The position numbers were made by a program, and so were the translations under genes. Below the pieces are notes generated by a model. That model was given only the letters and a program-made list of their open reading frames with translations. It searched no databases and was not told where the DNA came from. Source: Tulasnella sp. 424 (taxonomy: Eukaryota; Basidiomycota; Agaricomycetes; Cantharellales; Tulasnellaceae). Taken from it: a DNA stretch of 64,000 nt. The stretch lies in assembly GCA_019633425.1 (NCBI GenBank), contig WSUB01000001.1, positions 1 to 64,000 on the forward strand, in the 5' to 3' direction. Of this stretch, positions 1 to 11,700 are shown piece by piece; the stretch's first letter is position 1; each line of letters opens with the position of its first letter.

Positions 1-431
1 GTGGCGACGTTCGGCGAGGTAGTTCCAATTCGGCCCTACGGAAGCGGAGAAAATGTCGGCCAGTTGATTTTAGAATAGAAGTTAAACACAAATTTCTCAC
101 CGATAATAGGACAAGATCAATGAGCGCGGCAAGAATGACGCCGATTCCGAACGTCTTGAAACTGAGATTCGGAGTCCAGCGCGATATCCATACCCCGAGA
201 TTTTGAGCAGATTCCCGCAAATAGATGGAGGGAGAAGGGGCTGTAGGCCTTGGTTCAGTTGCAGAGGGTAACAATGGTCGGTCCTCAAAGCTTGGCATTC
301 TGGGATCGTAGTCCATGAGTTAACCAATTTGCCAGCTGTCTGCGCAGAGGTGGTCGACGTTTAGAGTGAAAAGTTCGATGAAGTGGTCGTTGTACGGAAA
401 GTGACGGGCAAGATAAAGCGACGTGGAGATG

Positions 432-1410
432 GCGAACCTGGGTTATCGGACGGGATATTCCTCGTGCGGTTACTAGGGGAGGGCTTGACGATCCTGCGCC
501 AGGACATTGTTGCAGTCGGATTTGAGATAGCACGGCATGGAGGACTTTGGACAACCCGACTCCTTTCGTGACACTTATCAAAGGTCCACGCTCATCATAA
601 TCGCAGTAATGCCAAGGGAGATGGGGTGCTGGTGAGCGCGTCGCCGTAATGAACGTGACGAGCAAGACAAAGGGACGCGGTCAAAGAGGCGAACCTGGGT
701 TATTACACGGAGTATGCCAAATGCGGTAGGTCCGAAAGGGCTTGGCGATGTTGCACCTAGAGATTATTACAGTCGGATTGGATGCTGCCAAGTATATTAC
801 GGCATGGAGGACTTTGGACAACCTATTCTTTCCATTTATAGGACTTCGGACAACCTATATATTCTTTCCATGACAACTATCAAACGTCCACGTCCATCAT
901 TATCGCAGTAATGCCAAGGGAGATGGGATGCTGGTGAGCGCGTCGCCGTAATGACTTGCATAAGCTCGAACTTCGATGGCGTCCAAGTACTCGAACTACT
1001 GGAAGCCTCAGAAACGTCTCCAAGTCGATGATAGGCCCCAAAAAGGGTGTCAAGGTGGCTGGAGGCTCGGCAGCAACCAGTAGGCGAACCTGGGTTATTA
1101 GACGGAGTGAGCCAAATGCGGTAGGTTTGGAAGGGTTTGGCGATGTTGCGCCTAGAGACTTTTACAGTCGGATTAGGTTTAGCACGGCATGGAGGACTTT
1201 GAACAGCCCTACTCCTTTCATGACACCTATCAAAGGTCCACGTCCATCATCGCAGTAATGCCAACGGCGATGGGATGATGGTGAGCGCGTGACCGTAATG
1301 ACTTGCATGAGCTCGAACTTTGATGTACTCGAGCCACAGAAACGTCTCCAAGCCAATGATAGGCCCCCAAAAGAGTGTCAGGGTGGCCGGAGGTCCGAGA
1401 CTTGGCGACC
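432..1410. repeat. Three diverged tandem copies of a 260-390 bp repeat
   Basis: Three head-to-tail related units start near 432, 691 and 1083. Each opens with the word GCGAACCTGGGTTAT and runs through shared blocks (TTACAGTCGGATT, GCACGGCATGGAGGACTTT, CTATCAAAGGTCCACG, TCGCAGTAATGCCAA) to GGTGAGCGCGT. Units 2 and 3 additionally share a downstream block with AAACGTCTCCAAG and GATAGGCCCC (about 1010 and 1340). The units carry substitutions and indels, and no conserved reading frame runs through them, so this looks like decayed non-coding repeat. The family is not recognised; it could be a transposon relic or local satellite. Confidence 0.75.
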
Positions 1411-2265
1411 GACTGGTTTAAATTTAGATACAGGATCATACGGGTCCTCGAAATACCACCGTTTGGCGGAATATCGCTCACATCTCAAGGCTGAGAGAGG
1501 GTTCTCATTTGAAATTTGGCATGGAGATACATCTTACTATGTAGTATGATATTTAGTTGTTGGATAGCCGGAATGGGGTAAGTGGAGCTGAGGGCTGGTG
1601 TTGTGGGCAGGTGGGCCAGCCCAAATTTGAATGCCGGCCATTACGAGATATTGGATAACGCTGCTCGCTAATGTCAACCACCCACTATGTATGGCATCTG
1701 TATTCTACTACCATGCAAATTTGTTAGTGGAAATCGGCCTTGGTTGATGAAATTCAGCGGACCAGCTGAACTTCAGCCATTTCCCCCAATCAGTCACGAC
1801 GGGAACAAGCTCATTTTACAAGCAAGCTATTAATTTACAGCTGATTTGTGATTTAGATGACTTATAGAGTCTCTATTGGTCCCTTATTAGCTAGTGGCAC
1901 AGTTGGAAGGGTGTCCGGTGAGGTATTCCGGGGAACGGTATCGTGCGTGAAATACCCCCACTTGACAGAATGACCATAGCACCACCATAGCACCGCAAAA
2001 CAAGTGAAAATTTGCGTCAGGTAATAGCGGAAGGGGTACGCTATGGTTTACAAAAGAAATGGTAGTGCCATCGCATTTGGTTCCTGAGAAGTAAATGAAA
2101 TGCGAATTGCGTTCTGGGGAGCCGTACGATCCTGTACGGTTTCTTTTCTTCGGCAGGCGCCACTCGGCATCACACACAGCTTCACTGGTATCTACGGCCG
2201 GAAGTTCTAGGCAGTGCGGTTTCAGTTCCAACGGTGCACCGGAGATTGCGGCGGTCGCTACGGCT
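1411..2265. other. Gene-poor spacer
   Basis: No open frame here has family similarity or plausible splice structure. A 114-codon minus-strand frame at 1887-2231 looks fortuitous. The stretch ends exactly where the 6-kb segmental duplication begins. Confidence 0.5.
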
Positions 2266-2632
2266 CTAATCCTGACTTGGCACTTTCGTCACCGCACGCT
2301 GCTTGCTGTCGATATCCCAATTCATAGCGGGCCTTTCGAATCCCGGGCAGTTCTTTTCTCTAATTACTCTAGCACCGAGATATCTATCTACCAAAGGACC
2401 GCAGACTACAATACATAATAGCCAAAAAGAAAAGCCCTGAACGAAAAGTGTCGAAACAACCAGAGACGATATCTAACCGAATATAAGACAAATGAGTGTA
2501 GTAGCCAGTATGGAGTGTCAAGGGAGAATAAGAAACACGACTCGAACCAAGAAGGGGAGGAGATGGGGAAACAGGGAAGGAGCGGGGATACAGACGAACT
2601 GTCCGAAAGAAAATTGAAGAGGAAACAGCGCA

Positions 2633-5600
2633 TTACGGTCGGTCGTAGACATCATCCATCGGCCACTTGGTCAACATCCTCATCCTCATCGCATGAAGAG
2701 CGAACCAAAGCGGTCCTCGCTGATCGAGCATCTTTTCCCTGACGTCCGCCGATGAGGCGGAATCAAGAGGATACACGAAGGCGTCGCGGACGAGCATGAT
2801 ATTCGCTTGCATCCGCTCAACGTCGGCGAGAGTGTACCTTGTGACGAGGATCTCTTCGATTCGGTTGATGTCGGCAGCGGTTATGCGAATGGAGATTTTG
2901 GAATAGTCGATCATGTCGTAGAACGGTTGATGTGAGCTCTCCCCGATGAGTACCGGGATACAGCCAGCATATATGGAATCAACAAAACGGGTTGCCCAAC
3001 CTTAGAACAAGAATAAAAGTAAACCTGTCAGTCAAATCTGTCCGTCGGTCGTTTGAAGCTTTTGGGCTTACCAGTGGTACCCGCCGGCTGGGGACAGAAT
3101 ATCGTATCATTAAGAAGTTCAGTATATGTGTAATTTCCAGTAGAATCCCATAACGTGTGAAGCGGAGTCTTGGTATTGAACGTCCGATTCGGGATGTCGG
3201 CGATCTTGTCGTCTTGAACGCGCTGACACATGAGCTTGACACGGTTGAGATAGCCTGTACCCCATGGAGTTCCTTTGAACGTGACGAGCACGGAGCGATC
3301 TCGAGCTGGTTTGACTTTCGACATTTCTCCAAAGGCTTCAAAGAGTTTGGGCGAAACGCACGTTCGAGGAGGGATGCTGTCCCAGGAAAACTTCGTGTCA
3401 GCCACCCGAGGAATTTGGAGCAGTTAGGTGAGCTTACACAATGTCTTGGTGAGGACGATAGCATGGACTGTTATGATCGGCCATCACAGTCCATGCGGTC
3501 GTTGTCCGAACATAAGGGCTAACATCTGATCCTTTGGTCTTGCGCATATCCCAGACATTCCTATAGTTTGAGGTGAGACAAGTAGTATCAGCGAACCGTT
3601 CTTTAAACTGCAAAGTAACTCCCTCCTTACGTACCATTCAAAAGCCATGCATGCTCCCCAATCATGGGTGAACGGGATAACAACCCGGTAAGGATCGAAG
3701 TAGGGGTTGGTATCTCGGCTGTAATTGTAGGTCCTGTACATGCGATCATTATACTACGTGCCCATCCAACAAATGCGCTCGGGTCAGCATATCTGCAGCT
3801 GGCGAGAAGAGTTGAAAGAGGACACACCCAAGCCCTTCCCTGCCAATGCGGTATAAACACGAAATCCGCATCCTTCTGCGAGACGTCCATCGCAGCAATA
3901 GCATTTTCCATCGACGTGTCAGCCGAGAAACAGTGTGCGTCTCTCAATAAATGTAACGTCTGTCCATCCTTGGTAGTCTTCCTCCACTGGCTCTCCTCCG
4001 GGTGTAATTCCCCAATGTGCAATTTAGGGAAAGGCGTTTTGGTACCGACGAACCGAGAAGCTTGTGGTCGGAGGACATTGAGCCATGATGAGCGCTTGAC
4101 CATGTCTAATAAGGGATTGAAGGTTGGGTCGTTATCCGAGGTGTTGTTGTTGAGTTGCGGAGGTGGATAAGAAAGGACAGGCAAGTTGGCGGACGATGAG
4201 AATGGGAAGCGTTGTAAAGCGGGACAAGATGTAAGGACGCATTGACAGTCCCCAGTGTCGACGCAGACGGTAGGATGGTCGCATGAGTTGGAACAGGCTG
4301 GCAAGTTGGCGTTGACCCATCGAGGTGCTAATGGGGTCTCCCTTCGGCGAGGTTCGTTGAGAGTTTCGAGAGACAGGGTAGCAAGGTCGCGTTGGACTTT
4401 GCGTCGAGCGCGTGTGAGACGGTCGCAGAGGGTCTTGACAGGAGACGCGAGGAATGGCCGCTCCAGTGACGTTCGTTGGAACTCCGTTTGGAAGGAAACA
4501 GCTAGAGGTGAAGTTGTTAGAACACAAAGGCCAACAAAAAAAGTCAAGACAAAGGAAAGACGTACGATCATCCGCGGAGAACGGCCATGGCGGTGGAGCT
4601 TGACAGCAAATCGGGTTCACCCTAAACGGCCAGATCTCCAATTCACTGGGAACAAGGTAGAAATTGCCTCCGGGTGATGCAGGAGGCTTCAGCTGAAGTG
4701 GGAAACCAGGCAAAATCAACTTCATGGTTCCTTCTTCAGCATTGACCTCCATCTCCCAATCGACATAGTCTCCAGCAGAGATATCGTGCCTCCAAATCCT
4801 CTCCACTTTGACAAGTCCTTCAGCAGGTGGAGGAGATCGTCGAATACCAAAGAAGTAATCTTGGTCCTTCTCTTTCACGGCCAACATAGGTTTCCCATTG
4901 GCGTTGTAGGTGATGTAGGTTCGAACGGGATACGGGGGGAGTGTTGTTACTGCATGCCATCGGCTATCCTTGGGATCGTCAGGTGAGTTGAGAACTGTCA
5001 ATTCGCCCCGGACGTCCATGTTGACATGTGCAACGCAGTTGTTGAGCTTGTGGAGCTCGGTGTTGGCTTTAATGCTCGGAGCTGAGGCACCGCATTCCAA
5101 ATCGATCTTCTTCTGCAACACCCGTTCCGTCCTCTGAAGGTAGAGCTTGACTAGCCTCAAAACGCCCTCTTCCACGGAGACAGCAGCGCGGAAGCCGAGC
5201 CCGGCCCAAGATTTATCGGTGCTTCCACGGTAGACGTTGGGGAAACGGTTGTCCCCGGGAATGTACTGGATAGGCGACTTGGAGCGGGTGTAGCGAACAA
5301 TCTTGTCGATTAGATCGTCAACCGGGGCAGAGCTTCCGGATGCGACGTTGAAGGCGTCAAAGAAGGTACGGGGTGATTTGAAGGACCATTCACTTCGACG
5401 ACGGGAGAGCTGTTGAACGGCGAGGAGGAACGCGTCAACGACGTCGTCAATGTGGATGAGATCAAACTATGGTAAAGGACAAGCATGTTAGAAGATGGGA
5501 CGCTAAATGGGCAAGTCGGTGCTCACATGTTGCTGGCCGCCCACAATCTGGATGACCTGGTGCGAGAGTGCTTGAGTCACAATTGACGGAATAAGCCGTT

Positions 5601-6661
5601 CAACATGATCAAAAGCCCCTCCATAGACGTTGGAGAGTCGAAGAGCAATAGTATAGAGCGAACCGGCACTCTTATCGTTCTTGACCTTCTCCAAAAACCG
5701 CTTGACGACTTTCTCCGCGCGTAGTTTTGACTCGCCATATACGTTTGCGGGTAACTTTTCCGAGTTCTCCACGACAGGAAAGACTTTGGCGTCGCCGTAG
5801 ACTTCTCTTGAAGAGGCCAAGACGAACCATCGCTTCCCCTTGTCGCTTCGGTTTAGGTCAGCCAGGGCCTCTAATACAACCTCTGTCCCACGTTCGTTTA
5901 CGTCCCAGCAATCGTCCTGGTTCTCCAGACACCATAAAACGCGAGATACGGCAGCGAGGTGGATTACTCCGACGACGTCGGAGGTCATAATTTCCTTCAT
6001 GGCGGCGGTATCGCGAATGTCGCCCAACTTGACACGTAACAGGTCCCTCGCTTGCGGGATGTCAGAATAGATATCCTCAAGCTCATCCTGGTGGAAAATC
6101 TTGTCGATGACGGTGACGGGTGTTGAGCTGGCCAGTAAACGACGTATCGTATGCTTCCCTGACATCGCAATTTACCGCGTTAGACAGAAGCAATTAAGGG
6201 TTTACGCAAGGCCAAGACAGCGCCAGCTCACCTATGTTGCCCCCTCCTCCGGTGACGACTATCCTCCCGTCTGCAACTGGACCTGTTACTCGGCCCCAGT
6301 CTGCAGTTACAAGGTCTGTCTCGAAGTGTGTTTGGTGAGAAACAGCCTGAGGGTCATGGGCGGATTTGTGTCTAATGGTAACTTCGCCCTGCGATGCACC
6401 GGCTGGTCATGAGTGAAATTGCACCTTTAGTGAACGGAGAACGACGATGGGACTCACAGAGAAGATGAGAAAGTTGGTCAACGCAGAGACTACGAGCGTA
6501 ATGGCGACACCACGAATCCCCAGGACCTGTATACGCCTGGAGACCCATACGCAAATATTGCAGAGCGCTTCAGTCACGGTATTTGAGGAGAAATGCGTTT
6601 CTGACGATGGAACGAGTAGTGGACGATGTTCCTGCCCAGGTGGAGGTGATCGCCGGTCCAT
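2633..6661 (-). CDS. Epimerase-exostosin fusion protein, copy A (type II membrane protein)
   Basis: A nine-exon model (6661-6458, 6388-6232, 6158-5527, 5466-4566, 4501-3828, 3753-3635, 3560-3438, 3376-3072, 3000-2633) stays in frame at every junction and gives 1,160 aa. A basic N-terminus precedes one hydrophobic segment (about 49-68), as in a Golgi type II anchor. Residues about 110-400 form an NAD-dependent epimerase/dehydratase (extended SDR) domain: VTGGGGNIG nucleotide-binding motif (112-120), LAAVSR, LASSREVYG, and catalytic YGESK (Y about 261). A beta-rich linker (about 440-630) and an EGF-like Cys cluster (about 700-730, CxxxCxxxxxxCxxxxxCxC) follow. Residues about 745-1140 are exostosin/GT47-like, with FIPHW, PFTHDWGAC, HQDIVIPPRTC and GCIPVLIGE. 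By family, the first domain converts nucleotide sugars and the last transfers sugars; the coupling in one chain is inferred. Substrate unknown. Confidence 0.88.
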
Positions 6662-7471
6662 TTTAGAAGATTCAGTGAGGCCAATTGGTGGCCAGTTATT
6701 TTTGTTACAAGGAACGGCAGGAGAAGAAGGAGAGCAGTGTAAAGATGGAACAAGAGAGAGTCGAGTTTAGTGGCAAGAAGAGGATACAGGCTTAAGAGGT
6801 GTGGAAAGAGTGGCAGAGGTGGTTGCAGAAAACACTGCCAGGTAGTCTATTGCAGTGGACTGCTGCCGAATCCAGAAGGGAACAAGCGTGAGTGGACCAA
6901 AAGTCATAACGATCCACCTGGCGAGCGCTTGTGCCTGGAACGTCCCTGGATACGGCACACTCTATTCGGGGATCTCCCCACCCTCGTTTCAGAATGACAT
7001 CACCTCAGCGGGACGAGGTCGCCGTCATGGAGGCTGCTAGCCTTTATAGTTGGGCTTGGATAGTTTGGCTTCAAGTTGTTCCAATCAAAATCAAACCAAA
7101 GAACGTGCGAACAGGCCGAGTCCTCTAAGCTTGGCACCTGTCCATCCCTCCACAGATGTTATCTAATCGAAGCAAAGAACAGGCCGAGTCCTCCAGGCTT
7201 GGCACGGCATAGATGTTGTGGACCTGTCAGATGTATGGGTGTCGTGTAACCGCTTGCTTCTCAGACGTATCCCTTACAGACATCCAGACTGCGTTAGCGA
7301 GCTTGGGGACCCTGGGACCGGCGCCTCTTTTCCGCGGAGCAGACCCGACATGTCTGGGAAGCACGTTCTTGGCGGGGAAAGTGACATATCAGGGTCAACA
7401 CTGAACGCCATGGACCAAGCATAATAAGAATATACTACTTAAATAACATCAAGAAAGTCAGCGTCAATGCG
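6662..7471. other. Spacer upstream of copy A, with a 29-bp direct repeat
   Basis: This presumably holds the promoter of the epimerase-exostosin gene and the tail of the truncated SR gene. Its right part includes sequence absent from unit B, carrying two near-identical 29-bp words at 7109-7137 and 7177-7205 (GAACAGGCCGAGTCCT followed by a TTGGCAC end). No supported coding frame. Confidence 0.6.
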
Positions 7472-8350
7472 TCAGTTGGCGGCCCCCGCGGAAGGAGCTT
7501 TCGATGGTGCGGCGCTCCCATTACGGGACGGTTTCAATTGTGCAGCCGTTGCGTAAGTCCTTGCGAGGCGCGTTCAAACATCTTCTCCGCAACTTCTCGC
7601 TTTTCCTTCAAACCCTCCAGTTCTACGGCATGTACGTCCAAATCCCACCCTGACCTGATTACTTCAAGCGCCAGGTCCTGCAATGCTTTTTGTTGTGCAA
7701 GAAGCTTCTATGAGAGGAGTTCGCGCTTAAAAGAGCGACCGAAAACTGTCAGACGACCTGCAATAGAAACCGAATGGTGTAATGTAGGTACCTCTTTCTG
7801 ACCAGGCAGATAACTCCAATCCCTCCTTCGGTTCGGGATCTCTATATCCTTAACTTTTGGTTTTTCTGGCTCCGTCTTGACAGGAGCAGCGTGCAAGGGC
7901 GGTGTGGCCGAACTGTTAGCGGCACGGGGCCCACTGGGGATAGGTTTTCCGGTCCGATTCGAAGGGCCAGTGGGGATGTGATGATGGTTGGGATGGGGCG
8001 AAGTGACTGCAGGTGACATTGAACCATTGTTCTGCCTGTGATACGGAGAAGGTCATTGCTTGAGTTTGTGGACCGACGGGAGTGCTGGTGATTCAGCTTT
8101 GACGCTGCGAGAAGGACTCTTCTCCCCCTCCCTTGTCCTCGCCCCTCGAGGACCCGTCGGCGGAAGCCGACGCTCATGGCTCTGCTGCAGTGGAGGACGG
8201 TCGGATGACGGACCAGCACCGCTCGATGATGAAGCCTCATGATTCCGCTCGGGGCTTGAAGTTTGAGCTTTAATGGGCGATGCGCTTCGTTCACGCTTGA
8301 CAAAAGTAGAGGGCAGCGCGGCGCGGTCAAGATCCATCGGACCGTCGAAA
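7472..8350 (-). pseudogene. Truncated copy of the SR-rich protein gene
   Basis: This corresponds to the 3' part of the intact gene at 13328-15272 but stops at the duplication breakpoint, so the promoter, first two exons and the RS-rich start are missing. Compared with the intact copy it has at least two in-frame stops: TGA in place of the GAA after KLKQ (about 8055), and TAG in place of CAG after RELLS (about 7708). It also lacks about 24 bp near 7545 and has lost the original stop context. It is best read as a decaying by-product of the duplication. Confidence 0.9.
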
Positions 8351-8714
8351 CTAATCCTGACTTGGCACTTTCGTCACCGCACGCTGCTTGCTATCGATAT
8401 CCCAATTCATAGCGGGCCTTTTGAATCCCGGGCAGTTCTTTTCTCTAATTACTCTAGCACCGAGATATCTATCTACGAGAGGACCACAGTCTACAATACA
8501 TAATAGCCCGAAATAAATCCTGAACGAAAAGCGTCGAAACAACCAGAGACAATATCTAACCGAATATAAGACAAATGAGTGTAGTAGCCAGTATGGAGTC
8601 ACAAGGGAGAATAAGAAACACGACTCGAACCAAGAAGGGGAGGGGATGGGGAAACAGGGAAGGAGCGGGATACAGACGAACTGTCCGAAAGGAAATTGAA
8701 GAGGAAACAGCGCA

Positions 8715-11700
8715 TTACGGTCGGTCGTAGACATCATCCATCGGCCACTTGGTTAACATCCTCATCCTCGTCGAATGAAGAGCGAACCAAAGCGGTCCTC
8801 GCTGATCAAGCATCTTTTCCCTGACGTCCGCCGATGAGGCGGAATCAAGAGGATACACGAAGGCGTCGCGGACGAGCATGATGTTCGCTTGCATCCGCTC
8901 GACGTCGGCGAGAGTGTACCTAGTGACGAGAATCTCTTCGATTCGGTTGATGTCGGCAGCGGTTATGCGAATGGAGATTTTGGAATAGTCGATCATGTCG
9001 TAGAACGGTTGATGTGAGCTTTCCCCTATGAGTACCGGGATACAGCCAGCATATATGGAATCGACAAGACGGGTTGCCCAACCTTAAAAAAACAAGGACA
9101 AAAATTAAACCTGTTAGTCAAATCCGTCCGTCGGCCGCCTGAAACTTTGAGTGGCTTACCAGTGGTACCCGCCGGCTGGGGACAGAATATCGTATCATTA
9201 AGGAGTCCAGTATACGTGTAATCTCCAGTAGTACCCCATAGCGTGTGCAGCGGAGTCTTGGTGTTGAACGTCCGATTCGGGATGTCGGCGATCTTGTCGT
9301 CTTGAACGCGCTGACACATGAGCTTGACACGGTTGAGAAAACCTGTACCCCATCGGGTTCCTTTGAACGTGACGAGCACAGAGCGATCTCGAGCTGGTTT
9401 GACTTTCGACATCTCTCCAAAGGCTTCAAATAGTTTGGGCGAAAAGCACGTTCGAGGAGGGATGCTGTCCCGGGAAAGCTTCGTGTCAGCCACCCAAGTA
9501 ATTTGGACTAGTTAGGCGGGCTTACACAACGTCTTGGTGAGGGCGATAGCATGGACTGTTATGGTCGGCCATCACAGTCCATGCGGTCGTTGTCCGAACA
9601 TAAGGGCTAACATCTAATCCTTTGGTCTTGCGGATATCCCAGACATTCCTACAGTTCCGGGTACGAGGAGAAATATTAGCGAGCCATTCTTTAAACTGCA
9701 AAGTAACTCCCTCCTTGCGTACCATTTAAACACCAGACATGCTCCCCAATCATGGGTGAACGGGATAACAACCCGGTAAGGATCGAAGTAGGGGTTGGTG
9801 TCTCGGCTGTAATTGTAGGTCCTGTACATGCGATCACTATACTACGTGCCCATCCAACAAATGCGCTCGGGTCAGCATATCTGCAGCAGACGAGAAGAGT
9901 TGAAAGAGGACACACAGTCCTTGCCTGCCAATGCGGTATAAACACGAAATCCGCATCCTTCTGCGAAACGTCCATCGCAGCTATAGCACTTTCCATCGAC
10001 GTGTCAGCCGAGAAGCATTGCGCGTCTCTCAACAAATGTAACTTCTGTCCATCCTTGTTAGTCTTCCTCCACTGGCTCTCCTCAGGGTGTAATTCCCCAA
10101 CGTGCAATTTCGGGAAAGGGGTTTTGGTTCCTACGAACCGAGAAGCTTGTGGGCGGAGAACGTTGAGCCATGATGAGCGCTTGACCATGTCTAATAGGGG
10201 ATTGAAGGTTGGGTCGTTATCCGAGGTGTTGTTGTTGAATTGCGGAGGTGGATAAGAAAGGACAGGCAAGTTGGCGGACGATGAGAATGGGAAGCGTTGT
10301 AAAGCGGGACAAGATGCGAGAACGCATTGACAGTCTCCAGTGTCGACGCAGACGGTAGGATGGTCGCATGAGTTGGAACAGGCTGGCAAGTTGGCGTTGA
10401 CCCATCGAGGTGCTAATGGGGTCTCCCTTCGGCGCGGTTCGTTGAGAGTCTCGAGGGAAAGGGTAGCAAGGTCGCGTTGGACTTTGCGCCGAGCCCGTGT
10501 GAGACGATCGCAGAAGGTCTTGGTAGGAGACGCGAGGAATGGCCGCTCCAATGACGTTCGTTGGAACTCCGTTTGGAAGGCAACAGCTAGAGGTGAAGTT
10601 GTTAGGACACAAAGGCCGGCAATAAGGTCAAGACAAAGGAATACATACGATCATCCTCGAAGAACGGCCACGGCGGTGGAGCTTGACAGCAAATCGGGGT
10701 CACCCTAAACGGCCAGATCTCCAGTTCACTGGGAACGAGGTAGAAGTTCCCTCCGGGAGATGCCGGAGGCTTCAACTGAAGTGGGAAACCAGGCAAAATC
10801 AACTTCATGGTTCCTTCTTCAGCATTGACCTCCATCTCCCAATTAGCATGGTCTCCAGCAGAGATATCGTGCTTCGAGATCCGCTCCACTTTGACAAGTC
10901 CTTCAGCAGGTGCAGGAGATCGCCGGATACCAAAGAAGTAATCCTTCTCTTTCACGGCCAACATAGGTTTCCCATTGGCGTTGTTGGTGATGTAGGTTCG
11001 AACGGGATACGGGGGGAGTGTCGTTACCGCATGCCATCGGCTATCTTTGGGGTCGTCCGGTGGATTGAGAATCGTCAATTCACCTCGGACGTCCATGTTG
11101 ATGTGAGCTGCGCAGTCGTTGAGCTTGTGGAGCTCGGTGTTGGCTTTAATGCTCGCAGCCGAGGCACCGCATTCCAAACCAATCTTCTTCTGCAACACCC
11201 GTTCCGTTCTCTGAAGGTAGAGCTTGACGAGCCTCAAAACACCCTCTTCCACGGAGACTGCAGCGCGGAAGCCAAGCTCGGACCACGACTTGTCGGTGCT
11301 TCCACGGTAGACGTTGGGGAAACGGTTGTCCGCGGGGATGTACTGGATAGGCGACTTGGAGCGGGTGTAGCGAACGATCTTGTCGATTAGATCGTCGACT
11401 GGGGCAGAGCTTCCGGATGCGACGTTGAAGGCGTCAAAGAAGGTACGAGGTGATTTGAAAGACCATTTATTTCGACGATGGGAGAGCTGTTGTACGGCGA
11501 GGAGGAACGCGTCGACGACGTCGTCAATGTGAATGAGATCAAACTGTGGCAAAGGGCAAGTGCGTTAGAAGGTGGGACGCGAAATGGAGAGTAGGGCACT
11601 CACGTGTTGCTGGCCGCCCACGATCTGGATGACCTGGTGCGAGAGCGCTTGGGTCACAATTGAAGGAATAAGCCGTTCGACGTGGTCGAACGCCCCTCCA

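Larger units (their letters stand above)
2266..8350. repeat. Segmental tandem duplication, unit A
   Basis: This stretch is repeated in the same orientation by 8351-14230. Homology begins at CTAATCCTGACTTGGCAC (2266 and 8351) and ends at the CCGTC(A/G)AA just before 8351 and just before 14231. The unit carries the 3' flank and whole epimerase-exostosin gene, a spacer, and the 3' part of the SR-rich protein gene. Unit A is about 200 bp longer, mainly because of extra sequence near 7060-7210. The two units differ by scattered substitutions and small indels, so the duplication is fairly recent but not an assembly copy. Confidence 0.93.

Noticed and set aside
1887..2231. 114-codon minus-strand frame
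   Set aside because: No family similarity and no splice context; adjacent to decayed repeats.
7842..8330. 162-codon frame in the SR pseudogene region
   Set aside because: It is a shifted frame of the truncated SR copy and also appears as a shadow of the intact gene (13720-14229).
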